Shown piece after piece: positions 39,301 to 53,482 of a DNA stretch of 64,000 nt; positions within the stretch are counted from its first letter, which is position 1, and each line of letters opens with the position of its first letter. The position numbers and the translations under genes are program-made. Source of the DNA: Atherinomorus stipes. Lineage: Eukaryota > Chordata > Actinopteri > Atheriniformes > Atherinidae. Below the pieces are notes generated by a model, which saw nothing but the letters and a program-made list of their open reading frames with translations, was not told the origin of the DNA and searched no databases. The stretch is taken from positions 1,161,001 to 1,225,000 of the forward strand of contig JALJCO010008621.1 of NCBI GenBank assembly GCA_023101725.1, given 5' to 3'.

Positions 39301-42300
39301 CTTTAACCCCAGCATTCTTCAGCAAAAGCTACAGTTTCAGGAAAATCAAAGTGTTATGACTGAACACAGTATATATCACAAATGTTTTAACTGTTATATG
39401 ATCTAAGTAGAAATAAAAATCTAATTCAATAGAAAAAATAATATAAAAAAGTTAAAACATCAGAATAACATGACAATGATTTTTTTGTTGTCTAAAAAGC
39501 TCACCTTGAGGTCATCCCTCCACTCTGTCATGCCATAGCTCTTAGAAATCTCCGGTTGGAACATGGTCATGTGGGCCATTGATGTAGCCAGCCGTGTGAT
39601 GGACTGGCGTCCACTGCCTCCCACTCCCACTAACAGAGCATTGCCACCTGGCTGCTTTAAGATACGGCTGATGCGAGACAAATGCTCCAGCACATAGCTA
39701 CATTAAGCAGATTCTTTTCTCAGTTCATCAAGTTATATTCAATGTTATGAAAATGTTATAAAAGCTAATACTACAACTAATGTAGTGATGCCAAAAGTAT
39801 TTACCGGAAGATGACAAGGTTCATCTGATTCTTGTGCATCTGGTTATATTCTTCCAAGCATGACTCCACCACCTCAGCAAAGGCTTCAACTGAAGGCACC
39901 TCCACATATAAGCGTTCCTCATCTTCCACATCAGGGTTCATGTAGTCTCCAAACAGAAGATTTCTCATGTCCTCCTCAACCAGCTATAAAGAAAAGAAAG
40001 GGGATGACATAAATCCAGACATAATGACTTTCCCAATTATGTCTTGATGATGTGCAAGATCACAAGCAAATGTGGCAGAGTAAATTTTCCTTGTTGTACC
40101 TGCTAGATATATATCAACAGTAAAGCACAACACTACTTTAATGAAAATGGACTTACTAAGCTGCCTTGTTTTAGATGATCAAAGACCTGATCAAAGGACA
40201 CTTTGAAATGATTGTTGAGGATGCAGTTCATCAGTTCGTAGAGCCATGCTCTGTCACTGTCATCAACCAGACGGTCGTAGTAGACACGAAAGACTTCATG
40301 GACAAACAGTCGTATCATAGTATGTTTGTCCTTCAGAGACTCCTTTTTTAGCAGCAAGCAGCCTTGAATGACACGGGAGAAGTCCCTTAGGTTGAAGGTG
40401 TAGTGAGACTTAGCTGGGGTTGGAAGCAGGTTTTCCATGGCTTTCTTATACACCTGAGGAAAATCATTTAAAAAAAAACAAACAAAAAAAGAACATGTAA
40501 GAATAGTAGAAATCAAAGAATCAGATTAGATCATCTAGAATGTTGAAGAGCAAGATACAAGTATAAATCATGATGAAACATATGTATCTAGTTTCTTTGT
40601 AGGATTCTTGCAATAATGTACATCTCTTTGGAGAACTTACTTCCATCATAGCTGTCACTATTTGCTTCCCAATGGTGAAAGTTTCAGGTGGGAACATGTT
40701 GTCCTTGAGATAGAACTCCACAATGTTGGAGAAAATTCGGATCATGGTGTCATCACTGAAGGGATTAATGCTAAAAATATTGAAATGCCTCAGGAAACGA
40801 GAAGTTACTGCATTCCTTCCACCACCAGGGGGCCCCATTGCTGAGACCAGCTGGAGGTCTACAAGAGTAATCTTGGAGGTATCCTTCAAGTCATACCTGA
40901 CACAGAATAAAAAACTGATCTGTTAGTATATTTAAGGGTGTATTAATGTAGAGAATGTAGTTGTGTTTTTTCACAACATCATCATTATTTTAAACTGGCC
41001 TCTAATAGGAGACGGCTTACCAGTTTCCATGGTCCATGTACTGTCGAAGAAGTTCCACAGGAGGCTGTGCCCCAAACTTCTCTAGCGCAGGCATGCTCAT
41101 GTCATCTATGAAGATGACACACTTTTTTCCCATGGGGGGGCCAAATACCCCTTTCCTTCTCTTGTCTAACCTGGACATAATGATGTTCTGGAAGATGATA
41201 AATACAGAAAATATCAATTAATGTAATAATATCAAAAAGTATTTCTTTTTTCTTGTTGTTAATCAAATTCACATTGTATTGTTTTAATTTTCTATTTTAT
41301 CTACAATCAAAAACCTTCTGATGCGATCCATATTTCAACTTACGTATCTTCCATTCCATTCACCATATACCAACCTGAGTTTGGTTTGCAGTAGTGCGAG
41401 CTGAAAAGTTCATGAAGAACGGTAGATAGAAGTCTTTCTCTAGATTGTTCATCAGTTTCTCCTTCACATATACTGACTTTCCAGTACCAGTAGGCCCAAC
41501 AAACAGAAGAGGACTAAACACAAAAAACATGTAGATCAATAACTTGTGTCAATAATCCAGTTTACATATTTTTGTTTTTTCAATGCCACTGTGACCTTTG
41601 AGAATACTAACACTCCATGGCTGATGCAAAGGTCCAATAAAAAGTTATAACGGACTGTGTCTATAGTGGGAACAATGATCTGTTGCACTTTGGTGTTTTT
41701 GTCTCCCAGACTGATGTTCTCTATGGCATCATTCCAGTGGATCCATTTGCCTTTTCCTTTAAACTGTGGAGGACATCACAACATGATTGACTATTATAAC
41801 ACAAGTGACAATCTTCTGGCTGATGTGAATACACAGTACCTGATAAAAGTAGTCATACACCAGGCCTTTCTCATCCACTGGACACTCCCATTTTCCAACA
41901 GTTTCAGGAATTGGATTTTCTTTTGCTTCTCCTGAAACTGTCACTCTGAGGAACTCACTGAACTTCTCTCTGCTATCTGCATCACAGCTGCCACCCACAG
42001 ACCACACCAGGGAGAATGCAAAAGCTGCCTGCAAACAAGAGGAAACAAAGAAAAAGACAAGTCTCATATCATTTCACTGAATTAAAAACTCAGTCAGGAA
42101 GAGGAAGTATGCTGTTTGTAAGGAATGTGTTCACCAAAAATGTAGAAAATGTAATCTTTAAATATAAAAAGTTCAGCTCTTTTCACCATGATCCATGTGT
42201 GAATATTTTTATCAGCAGGGCCAATCTTCAAAGGTTCGGTGAGAAGCATCTCAAACAGTCGACACAGGGACACCACGGTGTTACTGTTGCTGGTAGGAAC

Positions 42301-45300
42301 AACTTCCTGTAAATAAACCCACAATCTAGCATGACAACTCTTTCCTATTTTCTACATGAATCAGTTGACATTTTTAAATATTATGCATATGGTCCCACTC
42401 TGCAGTGCTTGCGCAGCATCTTGAAGGCAGGTGGGAGGAGCCAGTGGAAGAGCTCCAGCAGCAGAGAGCGGTTGTCTGGGCTCTGCAGATTATCAGGAAG
42501 AGTGTTCATCCAAGAAATCACCAAGGGCTTCCAGCCTAGCTGAGATGGTTCCATGTAGATCATACCACATCGACTAACTGTGGCAGGCTGCAGTGATAGA
42601 GAGAGAGAAAAAAAAATCCAGTTAAATTCTCTCAATAAAGCTATAGTAGGAACAGACTGTTTCATCAGTGCAAATGTTGAAATAAGAAATGAAGAAGAAA
42701 TTGTGACATTTAGCAATAGGACAGTAAAATAAAACTGAATTCACTGCACATACAGACGCTTGTGAAAGATCCATTGCTTCAAAAATCAGACTCATCTGAC
42801 TAGACATCTGAATGATCTCACCACTCATCAAGCACAACTGTGGAGGAAGAGTAAAGCAAAAAAAAAAAAGTTACTCCAGTATAGGAAAAATAAATAAATA
42901 TCATACATTATTACAGAATATTTTGTACTTTTTTGTTGTCATCCAGCACTGTGTTCATGCTCTCAATCCACAATGTATCTATGGGGCCGTCGAACACCAC
43001 CCACTTGCGGTCTGGTGTGTCAGCCGATGCAAACTCACGAAATGTGTTGGCCACAATCCCGTCTGTCCACTAATGAAGAAAATTGGAAGGAAGGATGGGT
43101 GATATGTGTCCTGGATCTATATTAGTACACAAAATACACAAATGTATGTGCACTGCAGTTTACCTCATGGGAAACTAGATCAAACTGTCCAAAGAGCTGC
43201 CCCATTGTAATGGATTTTGGGTTCAATGTTCTAAAGATGACCCCCTCTTCTGCACCATACCCCTTCTCCTTCATAAGAGTCAGAATGTCAGCTAGAACAT
43301 GCAGCACCTTGGTTTTTCCAGAAAAGGGCTCTCCCACTAGCATGAACCTGAAAAACAGAACATTAGGTTGTACATATTCCATTAAAGCCACTGCATTTTA
43401 TATGAGTATAACTGAAAATATGGCAAGACGGATCTAAAAACATGGCTACACTGATAATGAAAGGGAACCTACCCATGTCTAACTATCATCATCTCATATG
43501 TCTGGATTATCTTTTGCAAGAAGACCTGTGTTGGCTGCACATTGTGATTTTTACAGCACTCCTCAGCAGCCTCTAAGAATAGCTGACAAGAATAAGAAAA
43601 ATATAAAGTAAAATACATGATAACGTAAATAATAGTAAGGGTGTCATAAGGGGCAGGGCAAAAGAATAATTAAAGGTAAAAACGTATCAGACCTGATAGT
43701 CAGCCTTAGGAAGAGAGATGCCTGGGAACAAATCGCTGGTTATTCCGTTGAACAGTGGAATATCATGGGAGAGAAACTTAGGCTCGTTAACATCCTTTAT
43801 GGATCTCAGGAGCTGAATGTTACAACAAAAGAAAAAAAAAGTGAATTGGTTATAAAACTGCAAATCAGTTAATTAAAGTTCACAATCATGGAATAGATGA
43901 ATAAATCAATTTTAGCACAATTACCAGAATGTCCTCATTCTCATTAGGGTACTTGAGCTTGAGGTTTCCTGCAGCTACAAGTACTGCTTTAACAGCCCTC
44001 ATACCATAATCATAGTGGAACTGAGAGGAGAGTTGCTCAGAACAAAGTCTGTAGGTCATCACAATTTTCACTGACAATGGTTTGGCATTGAGGAAGCCAT
44101 ATGAATACAGAGAGATCTCTGCTATTAGAGCATAGTTAGGGACCATCATAGCCACCGTTCGAAACAATACCTGTACAGAGAAAAGAGAAGAAACTTTAAA
44201 CTTCTAGTGTAGGGCAGTGACATTCTAGATTCTATTATTTCCTCACTGACTGAACTGATTTCATTCCAAGATTTGAAAAGTTGCTTGAAAAACTTAATAT
44301 CTTCAATATCATCAAGATATTCATAACTGCCACTTCTAATGATTTATTTGCTTGTAACACCTTGAGGTTGTCTGGGAGTTCTGAGCGTCCCGCATAGCCA
44401 GGGTTCATTGTTATAGAAACAAAACAGTTGGGATTGAGTTTGAGTGTGGTCCCTTCAAAGTCGAAGTACTCCAACTTCTGTTCGATGGCCCTCTGGATGC
44501 AAAGAACCTGCTGGGCCACCACAGACAGCACCTCCAGCTCAATACGGTTGAATTCATCAAAGCACGCCCAAGCTCCAGATGATGCTAGACCTTTGAAAAA
44601 CTGCAGTAATTTGCACCAAAATACAACAAAATTATTTTAGGATTACTGACACATACAAATATGGTAATTGGTAGAAAAGTTGGAAGTTATAAGTCTGTTT
44701 ACTTTTCCCATTGCAAGATAATCCAGTCCATCTGAACAGTTAAAGACCACACACTGTACAGCAAGAGCTTTGGCTAAGTCTTTGGTGGTTTCAGTCTTTC
44801 CTGTCCCAGCTGGACCCTCTGGTGCACCTCCCAAATTCAGGTAGAAAGCTCCTATCTAAAACAAACAGACAGCTTTGACAGACATGCTTCACTTTTCCTG
44901 AAACAGAAAATGACGAGATTAGAGTTCAAGTTAATGTAAATGCACACTGTATTATTTCATTAATTCATCTTTTTTTTACCAGGGTTCGGTAGCATCTGTC
45001 AGTTAGAGGAGTGATGACCAGACGTGGTGAGTTCCCCAAGTACTCGTAGGCGTACTTAACATCACAGTTTATTATGTGAACACGAACATTTTCATTGCTC
45101 CAGTAGTAACGAAGCTGAGCGAGCCAGTGGAAGTCAGTTTCATGTGATACACCTATTAAAAATGAACAACACTGTAAATACCTGGGTTTCCATTCTGAGC
45201 ATGAATCAAATTAAATCAAATGAAAAATAATTTATCAATCCCTGTAGGGAAATTCTAATTATGTTGTACATTAATAAGCTAAAAGAAACATAACTTTGAG

Positions 45301-45660
45301 CTACCTTTTTTAATAAGCTCCATGACCACATCCCTGGCATGGACATCGATGGTGACCAATGCTCCCAGAGTAATCCTTGTTTGTTTTGGCAGTTTTCCCC
45401 TCACAAGCTCTACAATATCATTCAGCTGGTTCTGGAGCTGCTGATAATAGTTCTTTAAACCCTACAGGAAACAAAATCATACGTACTCTTTTAGATTTTC
45501 CCCAAGGTAATATTTTTATGCTACATCCTCATTAGTAGAAATATAGAAGTCTGTTGGTCAACGTGTTGGGAAAGATAACTGCTTTGTTCTTCCATACCAT
45601 AAAAATTTAGTAATAGATTGTAATGGGTCTGATTTAAGTTTTTTTCTTTCTTTCTTTCTC

Positions 45661-45728
<68 letters not shown>

Positions 45729-48700
45729 TCCTTCTTTCCTTCTTTCTTTCTTTCTTTCTGTTATTTATTGTAAGACAATTTTCAATCTTAATCACAGACC
45801 TAGAAATTGAATTCTTGTGTGTTTCTTTTGAAAAACCACAAAACATCACTTCAATAAATAATGCATTCAATTGGCAAAAGTAAAGTAGAATAAAAACATA
45901 TAGTACAAAAACCCACATCCGCTCCTGCACTAATGGCCTCATGAACCTCCAAAGTCCAAAAGATCTGCGAGGTGCAGAGCACCACTTGTCCAGGCCACTC
46001 CTTGACCCACTGGTCCCGCTCAGTCTCGGCATAGGCCTGTGCATACAACCACACAAGAGGGCACTTGTATAAAATAAATTTGTAGCATGAGGTGTACACA
46101 TGATAGCCCTGGAGTTACCAAACTAGGTTTTATTTAAGGTATGAGGAATAGTGAACTTACCACTCTGGACCTGGCTATTACATCTCTGACACTGCGAAGC
46201 ATCATATCCTCCACCTGAATTAACCACTTCTCTACAGCCCCTTTGGCTTCAGATGTGGAAATGCGCTGGATTAACTCAACACGCTCCCCTTCACTGCTGT
46301 ACATGGCCTGAGCAATAATAGTCCATAGTTTAATGAAGCCTAATCAAGTACAATGTCATGTAACAACTGAAATAATCTATGACTGCCTTGCCTGGATATC
46401 CATATTGGGTAGAAAGTCCAGTTTAGAGATGCCCTCAAAGCACTTTTTCAGATGAGGCTGAACAAGCAATGGATCCTTGGTTTCAGAAAGAATCTCCAGC
46501 ATTTCATCATTGGACAAGAAGAAGAACCTGGCACCAGACAAGTAGCAAATGTTATACTCTACAATTTTGCACCAAAAATATCTTTTTTGCTATCTTACCT
46601 TGGGAAAAAGAGACGTTTCATCTCCAGATAGGCATTTAAACCTTTCATAATGATATCAAGGAGGTTATTAGAATCTTGCAGTTTTTCTAGCAATCCTGGT
46701 AGCGATGTTGCTTGCAGAATCTGTGATTGCACATAGTTAAGGCATTAAAATAATAAACATGTTACAAGTTGTAAAAATATTATTTTTTTGTGCTTTATAT
46801 CAATAATTTGTTTTTTTTTTTTTTTTCACCTGAGGGTCCTTCACACAGTGCTTCATGATTTCTTTCCAGTTTTTGTCAACGGTTTGGAAAAGTCTTCCTT
46901 CTTCTGGAATCTGCTGCATGATGTCCTGAGATGAAAAAATGGGCTCCAGGTAAAGCCACTGGGCCTGCACCTTCAGCCACTCATCAATGGTTTCCTGGAT
47001 ACGAAGTAGACGCTGCTCCCAATGCTAAGATCAGAAAACAAACATTATTGACATACCATCTACAGAAAGACTTAAAAATTCCTAACTGGTAAAACTGGCA
47101 GACAAATTGAGCATTTATTCATTATGCAATCTAGCTTTCTGAAAGGTGAAGCTGACCTTGATTTCATTTTCAAAGGGTTTGATGAATGGTGAGCCCCTCA
47201 TTGTCTGGGTCTTCACAATCTGGTCATCCAACATTGTCTGAATATTGTCCAAAGCAGTCAAGATAGAAACACTGGTCTCTCTGTAAGGCTGATAGCTGAA
47301 GAAAACATCATCCCAAATATGCACCATAGTTTGCATAGCCTTCTCCATAGAAAATTCCTGCAAAGACAGATCAAGAGGGTATACTGTACTCAGCACACAG
47401 ACTTGGTTGTAACCTCTTGAAACAGACCGAACATTTAAGCAATTCTCACTTTACTGGCAGAAGCACTGATTGACTCAAACTCTTCCAGGTAAGGGGCCAG
47501 GTTTTGTGCAAGAACTTTCCGTAGCGTTGAACCAGAGTTTGGGGTGAGGTCATACCCCACGATCTGTGACATTTGGTCCCAGTGGCGAGATCTAATGCCT
47601 GGGTTGCAAAAGATGGACATAAGAGGGATATAGTCCTGCAAACATAAACACATTCTAATTAGTGGTTGCACATCAGCAAACAACACATGATTTACTATGA
47701 AAGTTAATTCATGAGCCACTTTCAAGCATTTGCATAAATTACCTTGAAGTTTTTGATCTGCTCCATTACGGCAGAACACAAAACTACTGTGGGGCTTTCC
47801 AGCTTGCTTGGATCTTCTCTAGTTTTGCATTTCGTCTTCCCAGAAATCTTCTCTATCTCTTGTGCAGCCTTGATCTGCTTCTGTTGGAAAAACTTCAACA
47901 TCTTAAAAACTTCCCGAAAACACTCATCCACTTGAGCCTCCATCTTCTCGCCATCTAGCTTCAGAAAGACACCATCCATCCACCTAAACACAAAAAAAGT
48001 TAAATCTTAGCATCAAATGTCTATAAAATCAAAATAGAACATTTAGATTAATAATCAGACCTGCGTTCCATTTGCTGCCAATTAAGAATAAATCCAAACA
48101 GCTTCTGGTATGGTTCAATGCCGTCTTTGATGACTTCAACTTCTGGGTAAGACGTTAGATCCAATTCATAAAAAGCCTCTTCCTTATTAATTGAGATGAT
48201 ATCTTCTTGCGCCGCATGAAGAAGTTTCTGAACTCTTCGAACATCTGCATCATACTGTCAAAAAGTACACAAATAAAATTCATAACCCTAGCACAAACAA
48301 AAACCAGCACAGCTTGGAAAATCAACTGCTTCATTTGATGCTAAAAAAAAAGCTAACTCAGTATTTGGATTTATTTTGTCATTTCAACTTAATAAGATAT
48401 TGTTTTTGAATTGTAGTTGGAAATAATAATTGAAAAAGATAAAATAAACAAAACTGTCCCAGACACATTAGAGCGCGTTTCCCATGAACAGTGGACCAAA
48501 ATGCCTGTCTACAGGTGTAAAAATCTTTTTGAACATTAGAGAAAACACCTGATTGCAGTGATTCCCTTAAGGTACTGCTCAACAAAATTTTAGCTTCGGA
48601 ACCCCATCGTGCTTGTTTACTGATTTTATTTTTTGAGTGTTTGTTTTTAATAATCCTTTTGAACCACAACTCAAAATCAATGTCATGATTTTCTGAATTC

Positions 48701-51700
48701 AACATCTTAGAATCATTTATGAAACACAACTACTTCTTTACGAATACAGATTTTGTTCCTTTCAGCTTGAGCAGATAGTACAGCTGTATACTTTTAAATA
48801 GAATGCAAACATAAGCTTTCCAAAATAATACACTTTTCTTGAAGGGTTGTTAGGAAGTGATTATGACACCGTACCTGCTGCATCATTTCCAGCTCGGAGC
48901 ACTGTGGGAACTCCTCTATCATCCGTCCCAACTTTTCCAGCTGGGTCATCAATCGCTCTCTTTTGGCAGTGAGCTCTACCTGTCCTTTTTGCTTGGCCTC
49001 CTGCAACACCTGCAGAACAACAGATTATTCTAAATCAAATGATCCATTAAAAAAAGAAACATCACAATCTGCAAACATCAAACTCCCTCAGAGCCCCGTA
49101 ACCTTTAAACACTCAGCTGATTCTGCAGGTATGAGGTGTGTTAGAGGTGGACAAGAGGTCACACCCTTTTGCAGCCTCACATAAAACAATTTACTTGTCT
49201 TGAACTTTAACAAATCAGAGGAGATTGTGAATTTGTGAATTTTAGAAGCTTTAGAATTTGTGAAGAAGCTTAGGTCCTTCACCGTTTGCAGAAAAATGTT
49301 GCATATATCTCCTTTAAGTCTGTGGTGAAGGTTGCTATTCTCTTCACAGAAATTTGTTGGGGCAGCAACATTAGAGTGAGACACTCAAAAATATGAAAGA
49401 AATCTATAAAGCTTGGGCTTGTGCAAGGGACAAATCTGGGATCCCTGGTGCTCATGGTGCAAAGAAAGAAGATAATGCACACTATACCACACCGTATTCA
49501 ACAGTGTCTTGATTCCAGAACTATTTAACCTATAATCACTGTTTTTGCAATTGTTAATTAATTCACATCAACATTTAAATAATAACACTCGGGTAAATAA
49601 TAAAGTCATTTTGTGTTATCTTTAACTATTCTCAGCAGACACAGGCACTTTACCTCAGTGTTGAGCTTTAATGCGTGAAGGATCTCTTTTGGCCAGAGAA
49701 AAACAGATGAGTTAAGTTCCAAATCCTCTGGCTCCATAACGTGGACATCTAGGAGATATTTAAGTCTGGAGCTGGCTTCCTGTCAGAGTATAAAGAGGTA
49801 TTTGGTGAAACATTGGACATATGCTTGTGTAAAAGAAAACATGCAGAACCTCTTTATTGAAATATTTACCTTTATTTTTTCATTAAGTTCACCAGTTCTC
49901 GTTGTCTTGATGAAATTGATATATTCAATCATCTGAGCTATGTCATCTGTAGTTTCTGGAACGTCCAGAGCTTTTTTTTTTTTATAGCTTCATATTCAGA
50001 ACAGATCCTTTGTACAAACAAAAGCGGAGCATATCAAGTTGTACATTGTAAGAATATAACTTTCAAGCACCTTTCCTTACAAATTGTTCAGAAAAGTAAC
50101 CTACTGTTGATTTTGTTCACGGTGTATAGTGACTAGTTTCCTCAGAAGAATTTCAGAGAACGTTTTGGCTTTGTTGGCCAGCCCTTGTTTCAGTTCCTCA
50201 CAGTCCAGATGAACCATTGTGAAGAGAGCTTTTGATGGGAGGCTGACAATATCCTTCGACAGAAGACGAAACTCCTCCACTTGCTTTTACAAATCATGAG
50301 ATAACACATCAACAGTCATCGAAAATAAGATCAAAGAAGGTGAAGGCACAAAATAAGTATGCAAACAGAAATTTTCGTTAGAGTTCCTTACTTTAATGTA
50401 CTTCTCCAAAGAGTTTTCCTCCTCCATAAAGGCATCTACTCGGGTCTGGGCAGTTCCATTGACCAGCCAGTCATAGCTGTCAACTGCAAAATAAACCGCA
50501 AAAGCCAGTAATGAAAAAAAAACAAACTAATATGACTGGAGTGATAGCAGAATCAGTGAATGATTGTAGATCACCATAGCGCTGGAGGTGTTTCTCGGGT
50601 TCCTCTAGATTTTTCCACACTGCACTCTGAACAGAACTCTTGGCCCAAGTGAGGATCTGATCAGTCACCTTAGCATCCACAAATGAAGATGAGTTTTGTG
50701 CCAACCAAGACTGAACAGTCTGCACCTTCTGTGAATCAATATCATAGACATAAATACTTGCCCAACTTTATTTTCCACTATGAAAACTGGCCATAAAGTG
50801 AGGACCATCACCTGCAGAGTATTTACTAGGGAGTTAAGGATCTCTATAACAGAATCTTCCAGATCTTGAAAGGTGGGGTAAACTTCCATCTTTTCATCAT
50901 CAAATGTTAAAGCCATCCGGAAGATTGGCAAACTGTGGTGATTGCTCGGATCGAACACACAGACAAACTCTTCGACAGCTGCCTGAATGAGGGACTTCAA
51001 CTATGAATAAAGAGGAAATATGCACTAAATATGAAAGTATGATTACTGCTCCTTAAGCTTTTTTGAATAACCGAGAGTTTGCAGCTAAAGAAACAAGCTG
51101 CAAACCCCCAGCTTGTGTCTTTAGCGTTAAGTTTAGCTTGTTAATTAGCTTAAAAGTACTCTGTAATACATTTAATATGATTAATGCTTTTTATATTGAA
51201 CAGTGTACTGAATGAAAAAATAGTTATACTTATTTATCAAGTAGAAAAAAAAATAATTTATTTTGTTACCTGATTGGAAATAAGGGTGGATGCACAGTTG
51301 TAAAAGGAATCCAGTTGCTCCTCTTTAACTTCCTTTATGATCTTTCCATTTGTCAATAAGTGGATGATTTTGGGAAACCATGTGTTCATGATGTGGTCTT
51401 CTTTCCGCTTACACTCTACTGCTGCTTTGTTCTGTAGACTTTTACAGTCAACAGGTCCTGAAGCTCTATGCCAACAGAGGCCATATTGAGGTGATTAAGA
51501 AGCAATAAATGACGGACGGGTATAACCCTGTTAGCTTCCATAAAGTGTTTGGTTACCTGCACCCTGACAGATCAGCTAGGACCAATGAAGAAAATGTTGT
51601 GTAGCCAATGTCCAATATAGTCTGCATGACAGGATGAATAATGTGCAAATTTCTTTTTATGATCCTGCGTTTTTTAATGAAGCTATCATGCCATGGCTGG

Positions 51701-53143
51701 GAGAAATCAAGAATTCTGAAAAAAACAAACAAACAAAAAAACAATCCACAACAAATTTCACAAATGGGCATCAGGACAGGGCAATATGGACCAAATATCA
51801 TATCACGAAATTATATACCGGTATTTTTACCCTAATTTGTCTGAACGTTTCATTTCACATCAAATACCATTTTTTTAGTATTGAAACATGTTTAGCTTAA
51901 AGGTATAGTTCCACTTCAGTGATGGAATTGACAAACCACTAGTTAGAAATGTTTGTTATATTGATTTAATTCAAGATAGATAATTTAAATAATCAGGTGA
52001 CACCTTTGTTGTCAGAAGTTTGTTGAGGTGCAGCTGGGTCATTACAACCAAAATAAAACAAAAACATTTGCACAACTAATATCCCGATATAATGGTATAT
52101 GTAAATATAATTTTTCATTCATCATACCGGTATATCGCCCACCCGTAATGGGCATTACAGAACAAATCAACTATGATTATTGTAGGTAAAATATTTGTGC
52201 ATGTTACACACTCACTTTTGTTGGGTAGCTCTTTGTTTTTCTAAGCTCGTCCCTTCAGCATGAGGATCCTGAAGCATTTGATCCACTAAAGGGAAAAAAT
52301 ATTTTAAAATGACACGATTCATCAGTAATCCACAAGGGAATACTGAAGTATCAAATTATGGTGGTGGCCAAGACGATCGAAAAGCTGTTAAGACGTTAAG
52401 ACTCATAAATGTCACAAAACCATTGGGTATTGATCTGACCCAATTATGTATTGAACAGAAGGTCTTGTAGCAAAATTATCCAGCAACCACGGAGCCTTGA
52501 TCTCTTTTATCAGGTCAGGTTGAGATAACTTAAAGAAAGAAAAATCATTTAACTACAGTTACCATACTCAACCCTGCAAAGGTGTATACAAGTCTATTCA
52601 CAAGAATTGGTGCTGTTTTGAAGGCATATGCAAAGCAAAAGATAGCCTGTTCTTTACACAGCACCCAGTTTATATAATATGGCAAGTCTTCCCTTCAAAT
52701 GTGGTCACTACAACACTTGCACAAAACTACATGCATTCACATAATGTAGCCTATAGCGGTACCTGTGTGCTTGACAGTCACACTGTGGAACTCATCAGTG
52801 ACTTCCATACAGAGCTCCTGTAACAGCTTATTTGCCTCTGGGCTGTCTTTCAGTTTGGGATCGATTCGACCTACAATGGAATCCAACCACTGTTGCTGGA
52901 TTGGAGCTACAGGTCGACTCTCTACATACTGCTTCAAGAAACCATAGTTCATCTGTAAATTATGCAAAATTAAACAAGATAGGTGAGACAAGAAATTTGT
53001 GTTTCTACACCTTATTCGTTATATTGATACACATACCATTCGTTTCCGCTCCTCACTGAGCATCTGCAAATGAAGTTGGATATAACGTCTTACTATATTT
53101 TGCTGTATTTTTTAACATTACCATTTGTTTTTGCAATGTTTGC

Positions 53144-53219
<76 letters not shown>

Positions 53220-53344
53220 ATATGACATGACATACAGAAGATGGAAGTTGTGGTTCTGGTGAGTGACTGCGAACAGCATTCCTTTCATTGCTTTTTCTGT
53301 AGTCTACCAGTGCTCTGGAGACTCTATAAAAGATTAATGATAAT

Positions 53345-53376
<32 letters not shown>

Positions 53377-53409
53377 AACAACAACAACAATAATAATGAT
53401 AATAATAAC

Positions 53410-53482
<73 letters not shown>

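Noticed and set aside
45634..46101. A frame ending in a long Lys/Glu/Arg run
   Set aside because: The charged tail is the CTTT repeat read on the minus strand; only the EWPGQVVLC part in another frame is dnah12 coding.
49085..49500. Open frames and a non-AT-rich stretch in a dnah12 intron that might be another mobile element
   Set aside because: No inverted ends, target duplication or protein similarity could be recognised.
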